Notes: generated by a model not told the origin, from the letters alone. Numbered from the stretch's first letter, positions 1 through 11,680 are shown. The stretch: 31,696 bases of DNA from Mesostigma viride (GCA_009746045.1 RPFO01001280.1:1-31696), one strand, 5' to 3'. Translations and numbers: made by a program.

Positions 1-450
1 TTTGATTAAACGAATTCGGCAATCTTCCTTGCTTGCCGTCGGTTTGGAAGAACCGTCTCGCCGAAACGTATTCGTCGATGCTCGCGTTAAGCTCTCTCAA
101 CCTTTCCTGGTCGTCTTGCACGGTTCGGAGCACGTTGACGATGTGATCCAACTCCTCTCCATCGAAGTTCTTGTTCGGTCCGTACAGGCCGAGTTGAGTT
201 CTCTTGCCGTCGTGGATCGCGGGGGTGTCAGGAAAGGCTTTGTTAAACCTTTTAAGCGCGTACCCCAGCTCGTTTTGGTACTCGTACGCGCGCGTCGTGT
301 GCGTCCTGCGTCGAGCGACCCGCGGCGGACGCTCGTCCTCGTGCGCGCGACGATGTTCTTTCGCGCGATCGTCTTCCGTGCGGCCTTCCGCGGTCTTGCG
401 CGCGCGGACGTCGATCGCGTCGACGTGCGTCTGGATCGGTTCGGGGGCAT
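1..450 (-). CDS. Unknown protein, 3' end beyond window
   Basis: I do not recognise this gene. The minus frame is open from position 457 to the left window edge and reads as a normal charged protein, with the segments AYEYQNELGYALKRFNKAF and GEELDHIVNVLRTVQDDQ, probably helical. The frame has no ATG of its own. The only nearby ATG (448-450) is followed at once by a run of five C on the coding strand; one more C puts that ATG in frame with the good segment, so I place the start at 450 and infer one missing base. The first 50 residues or so are rich in Arg, Glu and Asp. A TATATAT element lies 9 bases upstream, in the spacer shared with the divergent U-box gene. The C-terminus lies outside the window. 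Confidence 0.55.
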
Positions 451-458
451 TCTCTCTC

Positions 459-465
459 TATATAT
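459..465. promoter_or_regulatory. TATATAT element between divergent genes
   Basis: An AT-only heptamer stands out in a GC-rich spacer between the minus-strand start at 450 and the plus-strand start at 545. It could act as a TATA-like element for either gene. It is very close to the minus start and about 80 bases from the plus start. Function is inferred from position only. Confidence 0.3.
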
Positions 466-544
466 GTGATCACGCGCGCGGCGCTCGTACAACAGTAGGA
501 GTAGAAAAGAGAATTCCGCGCCCTGCGAGCGCGGAGAAAAAAAG

Positions 545-1505
545 ATGTCCTCAGTATACGCGGGTCGAGCGGCGGACCGCGTCGGAGGTCGCGCGCGAAT
601 GAACGCGCAAAGGGTCGCCAGGAACTACCCCCGGTTCTGGCTGACCGCGCGGGACATGAACAGGGTCCCGTGGCGGCCTTTCGGAAAGACCACCGTGGAC
701 GATCTGCGACGGTTCGGCAAGTTTCGAGGGCTCGTATTGTACAGAGGACTGCGGAAGAGGTGCATGGAGTGCGCTCTGTGGCTCCATCAGCGCGCGTGCG
801 TGATCCAGCGGTGGGTCGTTCCGTCGTGTTGCCGTACCGCCGCGCCAGAGAGGCCGTGCGGAGGAGGGTGTGCATGCGGCCGCGCAACGCGGAGGATCCC
901 ATCACGTTGGAACCGCTGCCGCCGAAAGAGAGGGTGTTCAAGTTCGTGCGCCCCGATCGCAGGGTCGCGGGGTTCGACGCGGTCAAGCTGGCCGAGTACG
1001 TCGTCGCGTCGGGGACGTTCGAGGACCCCGTCACCAGGTACCCTTTCCACCCGGTCGACTTGCTGCGATTGGACCGGCAGGTGCGGGACTTGGGGTATCA
1101 GCGCCTCTCCACGTTGGAGCTGTGGAAGCGGCCGGATTTCGTCCGGGCGATGCGAGAGAGGGAGTCGCTCGTCGCGGGGATGGAGCGCATGACGGGCGAC
1201 GTCGTCGAGATGATGATCGACCTGTCCAAATACCCGACCGGCGAGGCGGCCGCGCTCCTGAGGTCGGAATATTACCCGCAGTTCTGTTCGAATTTTGTGC
1301 AGTTGTCGATGGTGGACGTCCACGCGGCGGAGTGCGGCGGTCGGGATACATCGCGCGCGTGAGAGATGAAATGCGGCGAGTGGCCGCCGAAGAAGAGTCC
1401 GCCGCGAAAACGGAGAGGACCGAATTTCTGAGAGAATTGGCTGTCATGTTATCGTGCGACGCGCGCGTGATGCGATTCGTCGTCACGGGAGGCTTTTATG
1501 GTTAA
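545..1505 (+). CDS. U-box/RING-like protein
   Basis: About 320 residues once two missing bases are allowed, one near 820-850 and one near 1340. The middle part carries the motif NAEDPITLEPLPP (residue about 114), then VFKFVR, FDAVKLAEYVVASG and FEDPVTRYPF. This is the layout of a U-box-like fold often seen in giant-virus proteins, where a modified RING binds E2 enzymes without zinc. I see no full set of RING cysteines, which favours the U-box reading. A role in ubiquitin transfer to host or viral proteins is inferred. The N-terminal 95 residues are basic and aromatic and not recognised. The C-terminal part is a charged helix ending in FVVTGGFYG. The gene converges on the zinc-finger gene, and the two share an AATAAA hairpin. 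Confidence 0.6.
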
Positions 1506-1516
1506 TAAATGTCGCG

Positions 1517-1532
1517 AATAAAGCGGTTTATT
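1517..1532. terminator. AATAAA/TTTATT hairpin between convergent genes
   Basis: A perfect inverted repeat, AATAAA-gcgg-TTTATT, lies just after the stop codon of the U-box gene (1503-1505) and overlaps the stop of the minus-strand zinc-finger gene (1528-1530). The arms read AATAAA on both strands, so one palindrome can give each gene a polyadenylation-type signal. Its use in 3' end formation is inferred. Confidence 0.5.
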
Positions 1533-1836
1533 CAATGATTACGATGATATCATCACGGTGCATCGACTTGTCTCTGCGTGTCTCCTCCCCTCTTTGGACA
1601 CCGAATCTGTTTGCGAACTCGGCGGGGGTGGGGTTGCGTTCGGGGTTGGACGAGGCTCGCTCGCACGCGGCCGCCACGAGGTCTTGTCCCTCTTTGGTCA
1701 TCATCCAAGTGTGCTGGTCGTTGTAATGCCGGATCCACTTCTGGTACGTGCCGAAGGCGCTTTTGCACGAATAGGACGGACATTTGAACGGTCTCTTCGC
1801 GACCGTCGAAGGGGTCGAAGGGGAAGTTTCCTCCAT
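1528..1836 (-). CDS. Small C2H2 zinc-finger protein
   Basis: A 102-residue protein with one classic C2H2 finger: C19, C24, H37 and H42 in a C-x4-C-x12-H-x4-H arrangement, with the usual aromatic and hydrophobic core residues. The frame is open further upstream, but the ATG at 1836 starts just before the finger and leaves a Ser/Thr/Pro-rich leader, which is plausible. The C-terminal half is polar and ends in DDIIVIIE. Such single-finger proteins bind nucleic acid or protein; which one cannot be told here. The stop codon lies inside the shared AATAAA hairpin. The next upstream gene on the same strand is the fibre-like protein ending at 1914. Confidence 0.65.
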   Translation of the reverse strand: MEETSPSTPSTVAKRPFKCPSYSCKSAFGTYQKWIRHYNDQHTWMMTKEGQDLVAAACERASSNPERNPTPAEFANRFGVQRGEETRRDKSMHRDDIIVIIE

Positions 1837-1913
1837 CGTCGGCGCATACAAACAGCGCAGACATTGTGGGGAGACGTGACGCGACGTCGCGCGTCGGCGT
1901 CCGCTCGCGCCCC

Positions 1914-3134
1914 TCAGGCCACGACGCGCATGTTGCGGCTCACCTGCAAGGTCCGGGTCTGGACCACCGGGGCGCCCGGGTTCAGAGGGTCGGACACGTA
2001 CGACATTTTGTACGCCGACTCCCCGGCCCGCACGCGGAACAGTAGGAGGCCCTCGGTCACCAGGACGGGGGTGAGGTCGCTCTTCAGGATCTGCCACTCC
2101 GTCAGGCTCAGACGCACGCGGAACGTGTACTCGTTGACCTTGACGAAATCGTACGCGCCCGGGCCGGACGCCGGGTTTTTGGGGAGCAGGCCGGCCTCTA
2201 GTCCGCCTGCGTAGTCGTTGTTGTCCAGCGGGAAGAAGATGATGTCCAGTTTGTCCATCCCGAAGTTCGCCGTCGTGTTGGCGTCGTTGTGTTCGGCCAG
2301 CTTGACCGGGTGATTCCATTGGACTTCCACGTAGATTTCGCCGTCCACGATTATGAACCCGCCGCTCGTCGCCGGCGTCGTCAGGTTTGGTGGTGCGCCC
2401 TCGAGCGGGAAGATGTCGAACGACAGCGGGGTCGCGAGCAGTTGGAAGAGCGTCGACGCGGACCGGGCCAAGTTTCCGCGTCCGGCCGAGTCCGCCACCG
2501 CGTCGCTCGGGAACGTCGCCGTGATCGTGCCCGTGTTGATGCCGTACACCGACAGGTCGCCGTAGGCCAAGACGAAATTGAGGATGTAATCCTTGCCCTG
2601 TTCGCCGCCTTCCGCGTCCGCGAGCGTGAAGTTCTTGATCCTGCCCTCGGATCGCAGCGTGCCGTCGTTGAACACGCGGTTCAGACTGTCCGTCAATGTG
2701 ATCTGGAGGAGGTTCGGGTCCGTGAAGTTCACGGCCGCGGGGAAGTGGAACCCGACCTCGAACGTGGCCTCCGTCGGCGTCCGTATAAACGGCAACTCGC
2801 CGATGCTGAAGCGGGGAACGAGCGGTTCCGGTCGGTTCATCGGGAACGACAGGGCGCTGGGCGCGGCGGGGATGCCGGTCAGTGCGCTCTTCGTGTGCCC
2901 CTGGTCCATGTTCAGCGTGAGGACGCCTTTGGTCACGAACTTGGGGATCTCCGAGGTCACGACGGTGACGGAGTAGTTCTTGTCGTCCTCGCGTTGGATG
3001 GACGCGATCGGGAGGGGCATCGTGATTCCCTCCTGGTCGTCGCGGAAAGTGGCGCGGATCGAGGTCGTGGCGGCGCCCGGGGTCGAGAAGTCGGTCACGG
3101 GGGACTGGTATTGGAGGGGGATGGTGACGGACAT
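1914..3134 (-). CDS. Beta-rich surface/fibre-like protein
   Basis: A 406-residue protein in one unbroken frame. Alternating polar and hydrophobic residues, many Thr/Val/Asn and few Cys suggest stacked beta-sandwich modules. The segment TITATFPSDAVADSAGRGN resembles the edge of an Ig-like repeat of the type seen near the right end of the window. There is no signal peptide or membrane segment. It lies 70 bases downstream of the giant fibre gene in the same direction, and its N-terminal region (VTIPLQYQSPVTDF) loosely resembles the end of that protein (VPIPFGTSPLNGLEF), so the two may form one transcription unit of virion surface proteins. The function is inferred from composition and context; no family is recognised. 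Confidence 0.6.
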   Translation of the reverse strand: MSVTIPLQYQSPVTDFSTPGAATTSIRATFRDDQEGITMPLPIASIQREDDKNYSVTVVTSEIPKFVTKGVLTLNMDQGHTKSALTGIPAAPSALSFPMNRPEPLVPRFSIGELPFIRTPTEATFEVGFHFPAAVNFTDPNLLQITLTDSLNRVFNDGTLRSEGRIKNFTLADAEGGEQGKDYILNFVLAYGDLSVYGINTGTITATFPSDAVADSAGRGNLARSASTLFQLLATPLSFDIFPLEGAPPNLTTPATSGGFIIVDGEIYVEVQWNHPVKLAEHNDANTTANFGMDKLDIIFFPLDNNDYAGGLEAGLLPKNPASGPGAYDFVKVNEYTFRVRLSLTEWQILKSDLTPVLVTEGLLLFRVRAGESAYKMSYVSDPLNPGAPVVQTRTLQVSRNMRVVA

Positions 3135-3204
3135 CGCGGAGGGAGGGACTCGCGCGCCGACGGGTCGTTACCCTACGCGGCGATTAAAAAAGGCGATGCC
3201 TGGT

Positions 3205-6200
3205 CTAGAATATCGGGAACTCGAGACCGTTGAGCGGCGACGTGCCGAATGGTATGGGTACATTCACCTTCTGGTACACCGGGAACGCTTGGACGTTCTT
3301 CCCCGTCGCGCCTCCAGGGAGGTACGGACCGGTCACGGTGTCCGCGGGGATGGTGACGGTGTAAGATGTGGCCAAGACGGATGACACGAGGGCGGGGAGA
3401 AGGGGGAAGGGTACGTCTATCATCCATTTTCCGGCATGTTCGGTCGTGTTGGCGCGGCAAGACGCGGTCTGTTTGTACGTGCTGCTGCCCTCGTTTAGCG
3501 TGACGATCGTCCACTCGACGTCCGCGTTGAATACCGTCACCGAGAGTTCGGTGTCCTCCGGTAAGAGGTCGAACACCACGAGTTTATAGTCCGAGAAGCT
3601 CACTACCAGGTCGGAGAGCACGACGAGGGAAGGAATGACGGTCGAGTAGGCCGGGTTCGCGACCGTGAACCCTTTGGAATCCGTGAGCCACGACGCCGGA
3701 TTCGTGATCGTCATTTGAAAGGTCGGAAACTTCGTGTGATCGCTGAGTCTTAGTTGGATCCATCGGAAGAAGCCGGCGCCGACGAACACGGTGAACGTCT
3801 TGTCTTCGATGCTCGAAACGACGCTCAGGTACTGGCCGTACAATCTGCTTACGAGATCCGAATCCGTCGGGTCGGTCACGAAAATGGTATTCGATAGGAA
3901 CGTCTGGGCGGTCGGGAAACTCGTGATCGTCCTCCCTGTACCGCTGTCCAACAGCTGAATGTTGATGTAGAGTCCGGCCGGTTCGCCGTGCTCGCCCTCC
4001 TCGAACAACACGAACTCCGTGTACCTCGCGGTCATGGGGAACAGGGGTTTCGGGAACAGCGCCGTGGCGCTGCCGATCGCCGTATGGGTCACGACGATCG
4101 CCGTGTCGTGACCGTATACCTGCTCGGCGCCGTCGTCCGGGTACCGGAAGAGAGACGACGCGGTGCCGAAGACCACCGACCCGCTCTGGATCGTGCACCT
4201 CGTGAACGTCACGTCGACCGTCGCGTTGGGGTACGACGGCGTCCCACGATCGCGCGTGTGTACGCGTAGTTCGTGGTCGGGAGGACCGAGCCGTCCGATC
4301 CGCGCACTTCCACGGTGACGGCTTGTGCTGCCACGTCCGCGAGGTTCGTCGGGAACCGCGCGCATTTGGTGAAGTTCATCTGCAGTCGGAACACCTCGTC
4401 CCCCGTCTTGGTCACGGTCAATGCCGGGTTCAGATTGGGATCGAATAGCAAGGCGGGAGTTGGGAAAGGATTGACCTGTACGCTGATCCCCTTGTCGTCT
4501 TTGATGCTTCCGTTGGACGTCAAAGCGAATCGGTAATGTCGAAGCATCGCGTTCGCGCCGTCGGGGTCGGTGGTCTCGCTGGAGATCCGCGTCGGGGTCA
4601 CCGTGCAACTCCATGTCCCGTCTGGGTTTTCGGCGAGGTCCGTCAACGGGATCGCCGCCGGGACGACCCCGATGCCAAGCGCGAGCGGCTGGAGTAGCAA
4701 GTTCCTGACGCTGGACGGGATCGTGCTCGTCGACGACAACGTCAACAGCAGCTGGTTGCCCGGACCCGCGTACGCGAGTGTCGGCGCGATTACGACGATC
4801 TCCGTGGCAAGTCCCGCGACCGTGAGGGTCGTCGCGGTCTCCGCGGTGACGATAAAGAACGTGTAGTCGCCGGAGACCGTCAGGAATTCGGACCGGAGCG
4901 TGTACGCGAATCGGATCACGTCGGAAGCGAACGGGACGGTCGTCGCTCCGCTCGGATCTGACGAGGACGTCGGCGGACTCACCGTGTAGACGGCGCTGAC
5001 GGTCTTCGCGTCCTGCGAGAGAACCGTGCTCCCGGGTTTGTACGCGACCGATAACGTTTGTCCCTGGTCATTCGTCGCTCGGAACGACCGACACATGTTG
5101 AAGTTCTCCGTGATCGTCGCGCCGCCCGAGAGAGACGCTGGGTTAGGGAAAGTCGCGGTCAAACGGAAATCGTAGTTCGTGTCCGTCACCTTCTCGACGG
5201 TCGTCGAGGACGCGGCGAACCTCTCGATGACCGCGGAGGAACTCGGCGCGAATGAGATCTCCGTTCCGACGAACGGCGTCAGCGCCGAATATTGCGATAC
5301 GACACCCGACGCGAGACTCGGGCGAAGGACCAGGCGGTTGGACGTCGCGCTGTATCCCCTCGGCGGCAAGCTGGCGATACCCAGTCGGGTGTCCAGGTGG
5401 AGAGTCTCGGTCCCCGCTCCCGACACGTACTTGAACCTCGCGGTCACGTCCGTCCGTTGCTCGGAAGTGGCGCCGTGTTCCAGAACCGCTGTCAAACTCC
5501 AATCCGTGTCGCCGAACGTCAGGTACCCGTAACTGTTGGTCGCCGCGGGGGCGGGAGGAGTGAGCGTCGTGCCGTCCGTCATACGCATCTGGACCGTGAC
5601 GGGGATCGTGTACGGGTACTGGTCCTTGTTCTGTTCGTACCTGTCGAAATCGAGCGCGAACACGAACTGTTTCTTCGGGACCGGGGACACGGTCATCGAG
5701 AGCGACGAATCCGGGGTTCGGGACGGGAACGTCTCGTTCTTGCGTCCGAACGCGTCCGTCACCGTGCCTTGTCCCAGCCTTACCTCGAGCGCGGCGGGGT
5801 CTCCCTCGAGGACCGCGAACGTCACGACCGTCTCGGTCTTCGCGACGTTGGTCTCGATCGCGGTGATCCGGCTCCTCCACGACGCGTGGTTGAATTCCAG
5901 CAGCTCCTTAAAGGCGTCCGCGACGGGGGCGGTCGCCAGGGGTGGGAGTATGTCACCGCCATCGCTACTTGTCCCGGCGCGTTCGAGACCGCCCGCATGG
6001 ACGTCTGGAACTGTCCGAGCGGGGTGACGTCGCTGTTCAGCATGAACTCTCCTATGGACATTGCAAGCGTCGCGCCCGACATGTCGCGGAACGTCTTCGC
6101 GGGGTCCGCCGCAGCGTGGAGGAGTCCGCCGTTCACGGTCGCCCGGATCCGGACGGGGTTGGCGGGCGGGGTGAACGTGACGTCGCCCTTCGTCTGCCAC

Positions 6201-9200
6201 GTGGTCACGGTGAATATCGCGTAGTACGCGCCGTCCACGGGCGTGTCCAGGTGATTCTCTTTCAGCTCCGCGTTCAAGTAGAGAGTCGAGTTCCTTATGC
6301 TGGCGTCCGCGTACTCGTACTCGAACCAGAAGGCCTTGGTGAGTTTGTAGCCGTACTCGTTGGAGGTGGCCGTCGGGTCGTGCACTCCGATGAGCGCGGC
6401 GATGTCGGTCTCCTGCACGGCGCCGCCGAAGTCCACGCGGACGTCGACCTTCGAATGCGTCTCCTTGTCCGCGGACCCCGAGTAGCCGGACGCGGCGCGA
6501 TCCAAGAACGTCACGCTCTTGATCTTGTCGGCCTCGAGGTTCGGCAGGATGAAGGAAGCGGACGCCTCGGGAGGGATGTAAGGCACGTTGCCGGCCGTCG
6601 GGGTGGTCGTCCGGAAGAACAGGCTCCCTTGCGTGTATCCAGCCGCGTAGAAGGGAGACACGTCGGCCGTCACCACGAAGAACGTGTCCGTCTGTTCCGA
6701 CACGACGATTTCGGGGGGCGCCAGCGTGGTCGCGGGGATCACTTCCCGGTTCGCGTTCCGATAGTGAAGTTCGTAGTATTGGTCTTTCAACTCGTCGTCC
6801 GCGTGCAAGTATCCCAGGGACATGGTGCACCGGAATTCGGCCTGGAGCGACGTCGCGAAGTCGGCGGGGGTGAAAACGGCGATCTCTCTGTGCGCGCTCG
6901 CGATGTCGGTTTCCGACAACGCCGCGGATATGACGCCCGCCGACGCCACCGCGAAAATGGTCCCCGCGTCGGGGATCTGCTTGACGCCTTCGTCCGCTGT
7001 CAAAGTGGTCTCCGCGGTGTCCTTGACCACGATGCGGAGAGAGGACGCGAACCCGGCGGGCAGAGGTTGCGGGTTGTTCCCCGCGAGCAGTTCCAAGAAG
7101 AAGCGGATCGTGTCGCCCTCGATCGCGGGCGGTTCGACGGACCACTTGCCGCGATCGTACGCGACGTAACTCGCCGAGTTGCGGTATTCGATCGTCAGCA
7201 GGGATTTGAGCGCCTCCGCGGACAGTTCCGTCTGATCCAGCACGCCGTTGAATTTCAGAGAGACGAGGTACGAAGAGTTTCCGAGGGTCTCGGTCCGTCG
7301 CGCGATGGCCGAGTTGGTCTGGTCCACGAGCAGTCGAGTCGCGCTCGTCAGCGTGACGGATTGGGTCACCTTGGGTAACTCGAACCGGGCCGTCTGATCG
7401 GACGTGACCAGCAGGGGGTTGTCGTCCGCGTTCACGAAGTCGAACACGAGATCGAACGAGGTCACGGGGGTGTTGCGCGCCCAGTTCAGGACGGACAGGT
7501 CTGTGATCGTGAAGTCGAACCGGTTTTGCGTGCACGAGACGGTGTAGTCGTTGTACCTCGTGTTGCTTGTCAACCCGCGGGTGTAATTTCGTTGGAATCG
7601 GTACAGCTGGCGACCGTCGGGAGCGAAGGCGCGGATGAACACGTGGGTGGCCAACCTCTCATCGAGAGGCACCAACTGGTAAAACGAGACGTCGCTGCGT
7701 CGGGGCGTGAAAGAGAGCCTGACGCTCTGTGGCGTCGAGTCGGTCGCGGGCGTGTCCGTGACGTCCGCGATCACGTCATGGGGTCGATTCGTGCGATACA
7801 CTTCGACCGCCGTCTTGCCGCCGAAGAACGTGATCCCGTCCACCGCTTGGATGGGTCGGTCCGGTCCTCCCACCGCGATGGTGATGGTCCCTTCGCTCGT
7901 CGTGAACAGGCCCGTGAGGACGATCCCCATTTTGTACTTGTTGGCGCCCGATATGGACATCTGCGTGAGTCGAGACGCGCCGCCGCTCGTCACGGAATTG
8001 CGATCCACGACCGTCATGGACCCCTGGACCCCGCTCACCGTCACCAACACGCGGTCGAGTCCCATCGCGTAGTCGCCGGTCGTCTTGTACGCGGACGGAA
8101 ACGTGATTTCCGCGGACATGGTCGTGTCGTACGCGTCGTCGCGACTCACGACGATGGACGTGATCGGGCCGCCTTCCATGCCGCCCTCGAGAGCCGAGAT
8201 TCGCTGGTTGATGGAATCGTAGCCCGCGAGAGAAGAGATGCTCCCGTCGAACAAGGTGTTGTTCACGCGCGCCGTGTTGCATCGGAGCGTGTCCGTCTTG
8301 ACGCCTCCTGCCACTTGCACCGTTTCCCAGACGAAGGGGCTTGGTCGCCGAAATCTCCGAACCGGTATCCCACTTTCCCGCGGTTGTACAGCGTTCCGTT
8401 GATCTTGACGGTCGCCTTCTCCTCGCGGTACACGGGCTTGTCCCCGGACGCGGTCGTCCTGGACGCGCTCAGAGTGTACGTTCCGTCGAACTCGCGCAGG
8501 ACCGTCTCGTCGTCCCCGTCCACGTGGAAATAGGCCGTGTCCAGATTGAGACCGCCGCGCACGAAAACGCGCGACTTGGCGGCCGGGATGGTGGCGACCA
8601 TCGCGGCGGTCGGGGGGACGAACGCGACGCGGTCGTTCGTGTTGGACGAGTACCTCCACGTGATCGCGCCGGGAGTGGAAGACAGGTCGAACGGACGGTA
8701 CAAGGACGACGCCAGGTCCGTGGACAGATCGGTCTGTTGGACGGTGCGGGTGGCGAACACGGCGTCGGCCACCTCGGGCATCTTGAGTTTCGCGGGCGTG
8801 ACGGCGCCGTCCGCGATCTTGGCGGTCGCCACGGCCGAGTCGGACAACTGGGTCGTTCCGACGCTCCCCGCGGACAAGACCGCTGTCCGGACGTCGGAGA
8901 CGTTCAGACGGTTGGAACGGATCTTGTCCTCCTCGTTGGTCGAAATCTTCGCGTTCGTGATCGCGCCGTCCGATATCGCGGACGTCGGATCGTCCCGGTG
9001 GCCAGCTTGGCCGCAGTCACCGCCCCGTCGCCAGCTTGGCGGTCGTGACGGAGGCGGCGGCGAGTTTGTCCGTCGTCACCGCGTCCGCTGCGAGTTTGGC
9101 GGCCGTCGCGGACCCGGACGCGAGTTTGTCCGCCGTGACGGCTCCGGTCGCCAGCTTGGCGGACGTGACGGCGGCGTCGGCGATTTGGGCGGTCGCGATC

Positions 9201-10048
9201 GAACCGTCGGCCGGTGCGACGCCGGCGACTTGTCCGGCCAGCGCGGCCGAGACGGACGGGATGTCCAGGAGGTCAGCCGTGATCGTGCCGGCGCGGATCT
9301 TGGCGGCCGTGACGGCGCTCGCCGCGATCTTCGCCTCCGTGACCGCCTCGTTCGCGAGGTTGGTCGTGGCCACTTCCGTCAGTTGGGCCAGTCCTCCGAG
9401 GTCGGGCTTGCCCCGGATCTGGTCCCAGTGCCCCTTGAACTGGACGCCCGTCGAGTCGTCGGCGAACTGGATGTAGTCCACGGACGCGCCGCCGGTCACG
9501 CTCAGACGCACGTTCCGCGACGGGGCGGTGGCGGATCCCAACACGAGGCCGTCGCCCGCGGCGCCGCCGAAGAACCTGCTCCCGCCCGCCCCTGTATCAA
9601 CGTGACATGCGGCAAAACGGCTTTTCGGCCAATGCGGCGTAGTCCCGTCGAACCTCTGCGCCTTCGGAAACCGGAGCCAGTCCGCGTCGAGTCCGCCGCG
9701 GACGTACACCGCCCCCGCCAACGCGTTCGACGGAGGCGTCTCGTTCGCGGCCAGGAACACCACTCTCTTCGCTGGGTCGGACGGGTACATCCACGTAACG
9801 CCTCCCGTCGTCGCGCTCGTGAACACGCTCGTGTTCAGCTTGGTTTTCAACGCCGCGTCCAGTTTGCTTTCGGTGATGCTGCCGTCCGTGATGGTCGTCC
9901 CGCCGGAATACGACACGCCGTTGATCATCAGGGACGGGGATTCGAATTGGAGTCGCGGGGTGGTCAGTCGGATGCTTTCTCGCGACGTCAGCGTCAGGAT
10001 GCCCGTGTCGGAACGGACTTTACGCGCAATGATCTCGTTCAGAGACAT
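3205..10048 (-). CDS. Giant fibre/adhesin-like protein (about 2282 aa)
   Basis: Minus-strand frames ending at 9017, 8263, 5822, 4209 and 3205 follow one another and join into one protein if five bases are missing: near 9025, 8960, 8335, 5940 and 4250, mostly at C/G runs. The sum is then a multiple of three. The start is the ATG at 10048 (MSLNEIIARKVRSD); the frame runs on upstream only to a TTG. Residues 1-220 include a head-like part with GAVYVRGGLDADWLRF, a pattern repeated later as RVFVRGGLNLDTAYF. Residues about 223-423 are decad repeats. The remaining 1800 or so residues are Thr/Val/Ser-rich and beta-rich, like stacked Ig-type domains. I infer a long virion fibre or adhesin. No transmembrane anchor is visible. 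Splitting into several genes cannot be excluded but is less likely, since no start codon with a spacer marks any break. Confidence 0.6.
8775..9378 (-). repeat. Decad repeats coding for K-L-A/T units
   Basis: Inside the giant fibre gene, units of 30 bases code for ten-residue repeats of the form AVTADKLASG, with K/T followed by L or I at a fixed place. About a dozen units can be counted, some degenerate. Phage and viral fibres with such short repeats often form trimeric beta-helical or coiled shafts. The trimer idea is inferred. Two of the frame breaks fall in this repeat tract. Confidence 0.7.
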
Positions 10049-10115
10049 CGCGACGTCTTTTCTATCTCTTACCCGGCACAAAAAAAACGTCTGCGCGCCG
10101 CGTTCTCCGCGACCG

Positions 10116-10124
10116 CTTTATATT
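10116..10124. promoter_or_regulatory. Bidirectional AT-rich promoter element
   Basis: CTTTATATT on the plus strand reads AATATAAAG on the minus strand. It sits in the 109-base spacer between the giant fibre gene (start 10048, minus) and the YDPFG protein (start 10158, plus), about 34 bases from the plus start and 68 from the minus start. It is the only AT-rich island there apart from an A run at 10080-10087. A shared TATA-like role is inferred. Confidence 0.4.
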
Positions 10125-10157
10125 CCGCGCATCTAGTTGTAGATCGCGACCGAGGAG

Positions 10158-11576
10158 ATGTCCACGCGTCTTATGGACGTGGAGGTCGAAGACGAGGCGG
10201 ATTACGCCACGGAGTCCGCGCCGGCCGTCCGCGGCGGGTTTCTAGACGCCGTCGATCTCGTGGACGAGGACGATAACCCCGTGGAAACGCGCGCGTTGCC
10301 GGACCCCTCGCAATTCCGTTCGACCGATCGGCCCGCGGCCGGGTCGGGCGCGTACGCCTCCGCGGGGCGCAAAGCGAGATCGGGCGCGAACGCCAGGACC
10401 GGTCCGCGCGCGGAGCCCAAGGAGGCGGCTCTGGAGATGCTCGCGAACCCGCGCAAGCACCGCTCGGTCTTCGCGCCGCCGCCCGAGCCTCGTGAAGACC
10501 CGCCGAACGCGCGGGACGATTTCGAGTTCGACGATTTCGACGAGGACGGGGGCGGGGAGGATCTGTACGGCGACGACGACGACGGGTTCGACGACGGAGA
10601 TGACGGATACGTGGATGACGTGCCGCGTCCGAGCGCGAGCGAGATCCACGCGCGGAAGGTGGATCTCCTCCACAAGATGCACCGGATGAAGGACAAGGGG
10701 ATCGTGGTCGGCGATTTCACGATGCGGTCCAACCTGGACGAGATGCAGTTCGAGTACGACAAGGTCATGCACGCGCTCGAGGTGCGCAACGCCATCCAGA
10801 CGATGCGCCAGATCCTGATCGCCGGGACGAGCGCGGCCCAGTTCCTGAACTCGCGGTACGACCCGTTCGGACTCAAGCTGGACGGGTGGTCCGAATCCGT
10901 CATGAGCAACGTGGCGGATTACGACAACGTGTTCGAACGGCTGTACGAGAAGCACAAGAACAAGGTGTCCGTCGCGCCGGAGATCCAGTTGCTGTTCATG
11001 CTCGGCGGGTCGGCCATGATGTTCCACATGTCCGCGTCGTTCGCGAACTCGGACTGCCCTCCATGAGCGAGATCGCGAAGACGGACCCCGAGCTCATGAA
11101 ATCGCTTCTGAAAGTCATGATGGCCAGGAACGAGGGACCCATCGCCGTCGGGTCCGCGGGTCGCCCGCAGCAACCCCCGCGGGGGCGGGAGGACAGGACC
11201 GTCCGCCGTCCGCGCAAGGCCGGGCGAGAGGGACGCGCCGTACGTCATGAAGGGGCCCTCCTTGGGAGGGTTTGCGATCGGGTCGATGATGCCTCCCGTG
11301 CCCGTGGCCCCTCGCGCCCCGCCCCCGCCCCCGCCCGATATGGACCAGCTGGTCCACGAGGCCATGAGTCCGATGGCGCGGCCCGAGATGGCCGTCATCG
11401 ACATCTACGATGACGACGGCGAGAGCGTCGCGGACAGTTTCGCGGGCGTCGGCGGGTCGGTCGACGCATCGGGCGGCGGAGATCTCCGCACGGTCCAGGT
11501 GACGGACAAGAAGTCGAGGAGGAGAGGCGGCAAGAAGAAGGACGCCGACGCGAACAAACTGGTTCTGGACATCTGA
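10158..11576 (+). CDS. Conserved nucleocytovirus protein with YDPFG/LDGWSE motif
   Basis: About 473 residues over three frames (breaks near 11060 at a CCC run and near 11180 at CCCCC/GGGGG runs). Residues 1-110 are low-complexity; 115-155 are strongly acidic (runs of Asp/Glu/Gly). From 160 on comes a helical conserved part: KVDLLHKMHRMKDKG, then YDPFGLKLDGWSESVMSNV at about 233, then LYEKHKNKVSVAPEIQ and LFMLGGSAMMFHMSASF. I recall this pattern from a family shared by many nucleocytoviruses (possibly DUF5767; not searched). The tail has a Pro-rich stretch, an acidic patch (IDIYDDDGES) and a Lys/Arg-rich end. Its job is unknown; the acidic-then-basic layout suggests binding to proteins or nucleic acid. 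It diverges from the giant fibre gene and precedes the F-box gene. Confidence 0.7.
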
Positions 11577-11680
11577 TCGACCGACCCCTCGTCGGATTCG
11601 CCGCGCCGACCGGCCCGGATCGACGACCGAGTATTTCCTTTCCATTTCTTGGGATCGGTGAGTGGTTCGTCTCGCAACTC

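Noticed and set aside
97-492. Basic histone-tail-like frame on the minus strand
   Set aside because: It is the shifted frame of the partial gene at 1-450; the Lys/Arg/Ser-rich look comes from GC-rich codons read out of frame.
5292-9048. Long plus-strand frames (5292-6224, 5942-7378, 7526-8533, 8341-9048)
   Set aside because: They are Arg-rich antisense shadows of the giant fibre gene, which has normal composition and repeats on the minus strand.
8537-10276. A 579-residue plus-strand frame
   Set aside because: Antisense to the decad repeats; very Arg/Gly-rich, without any domain.
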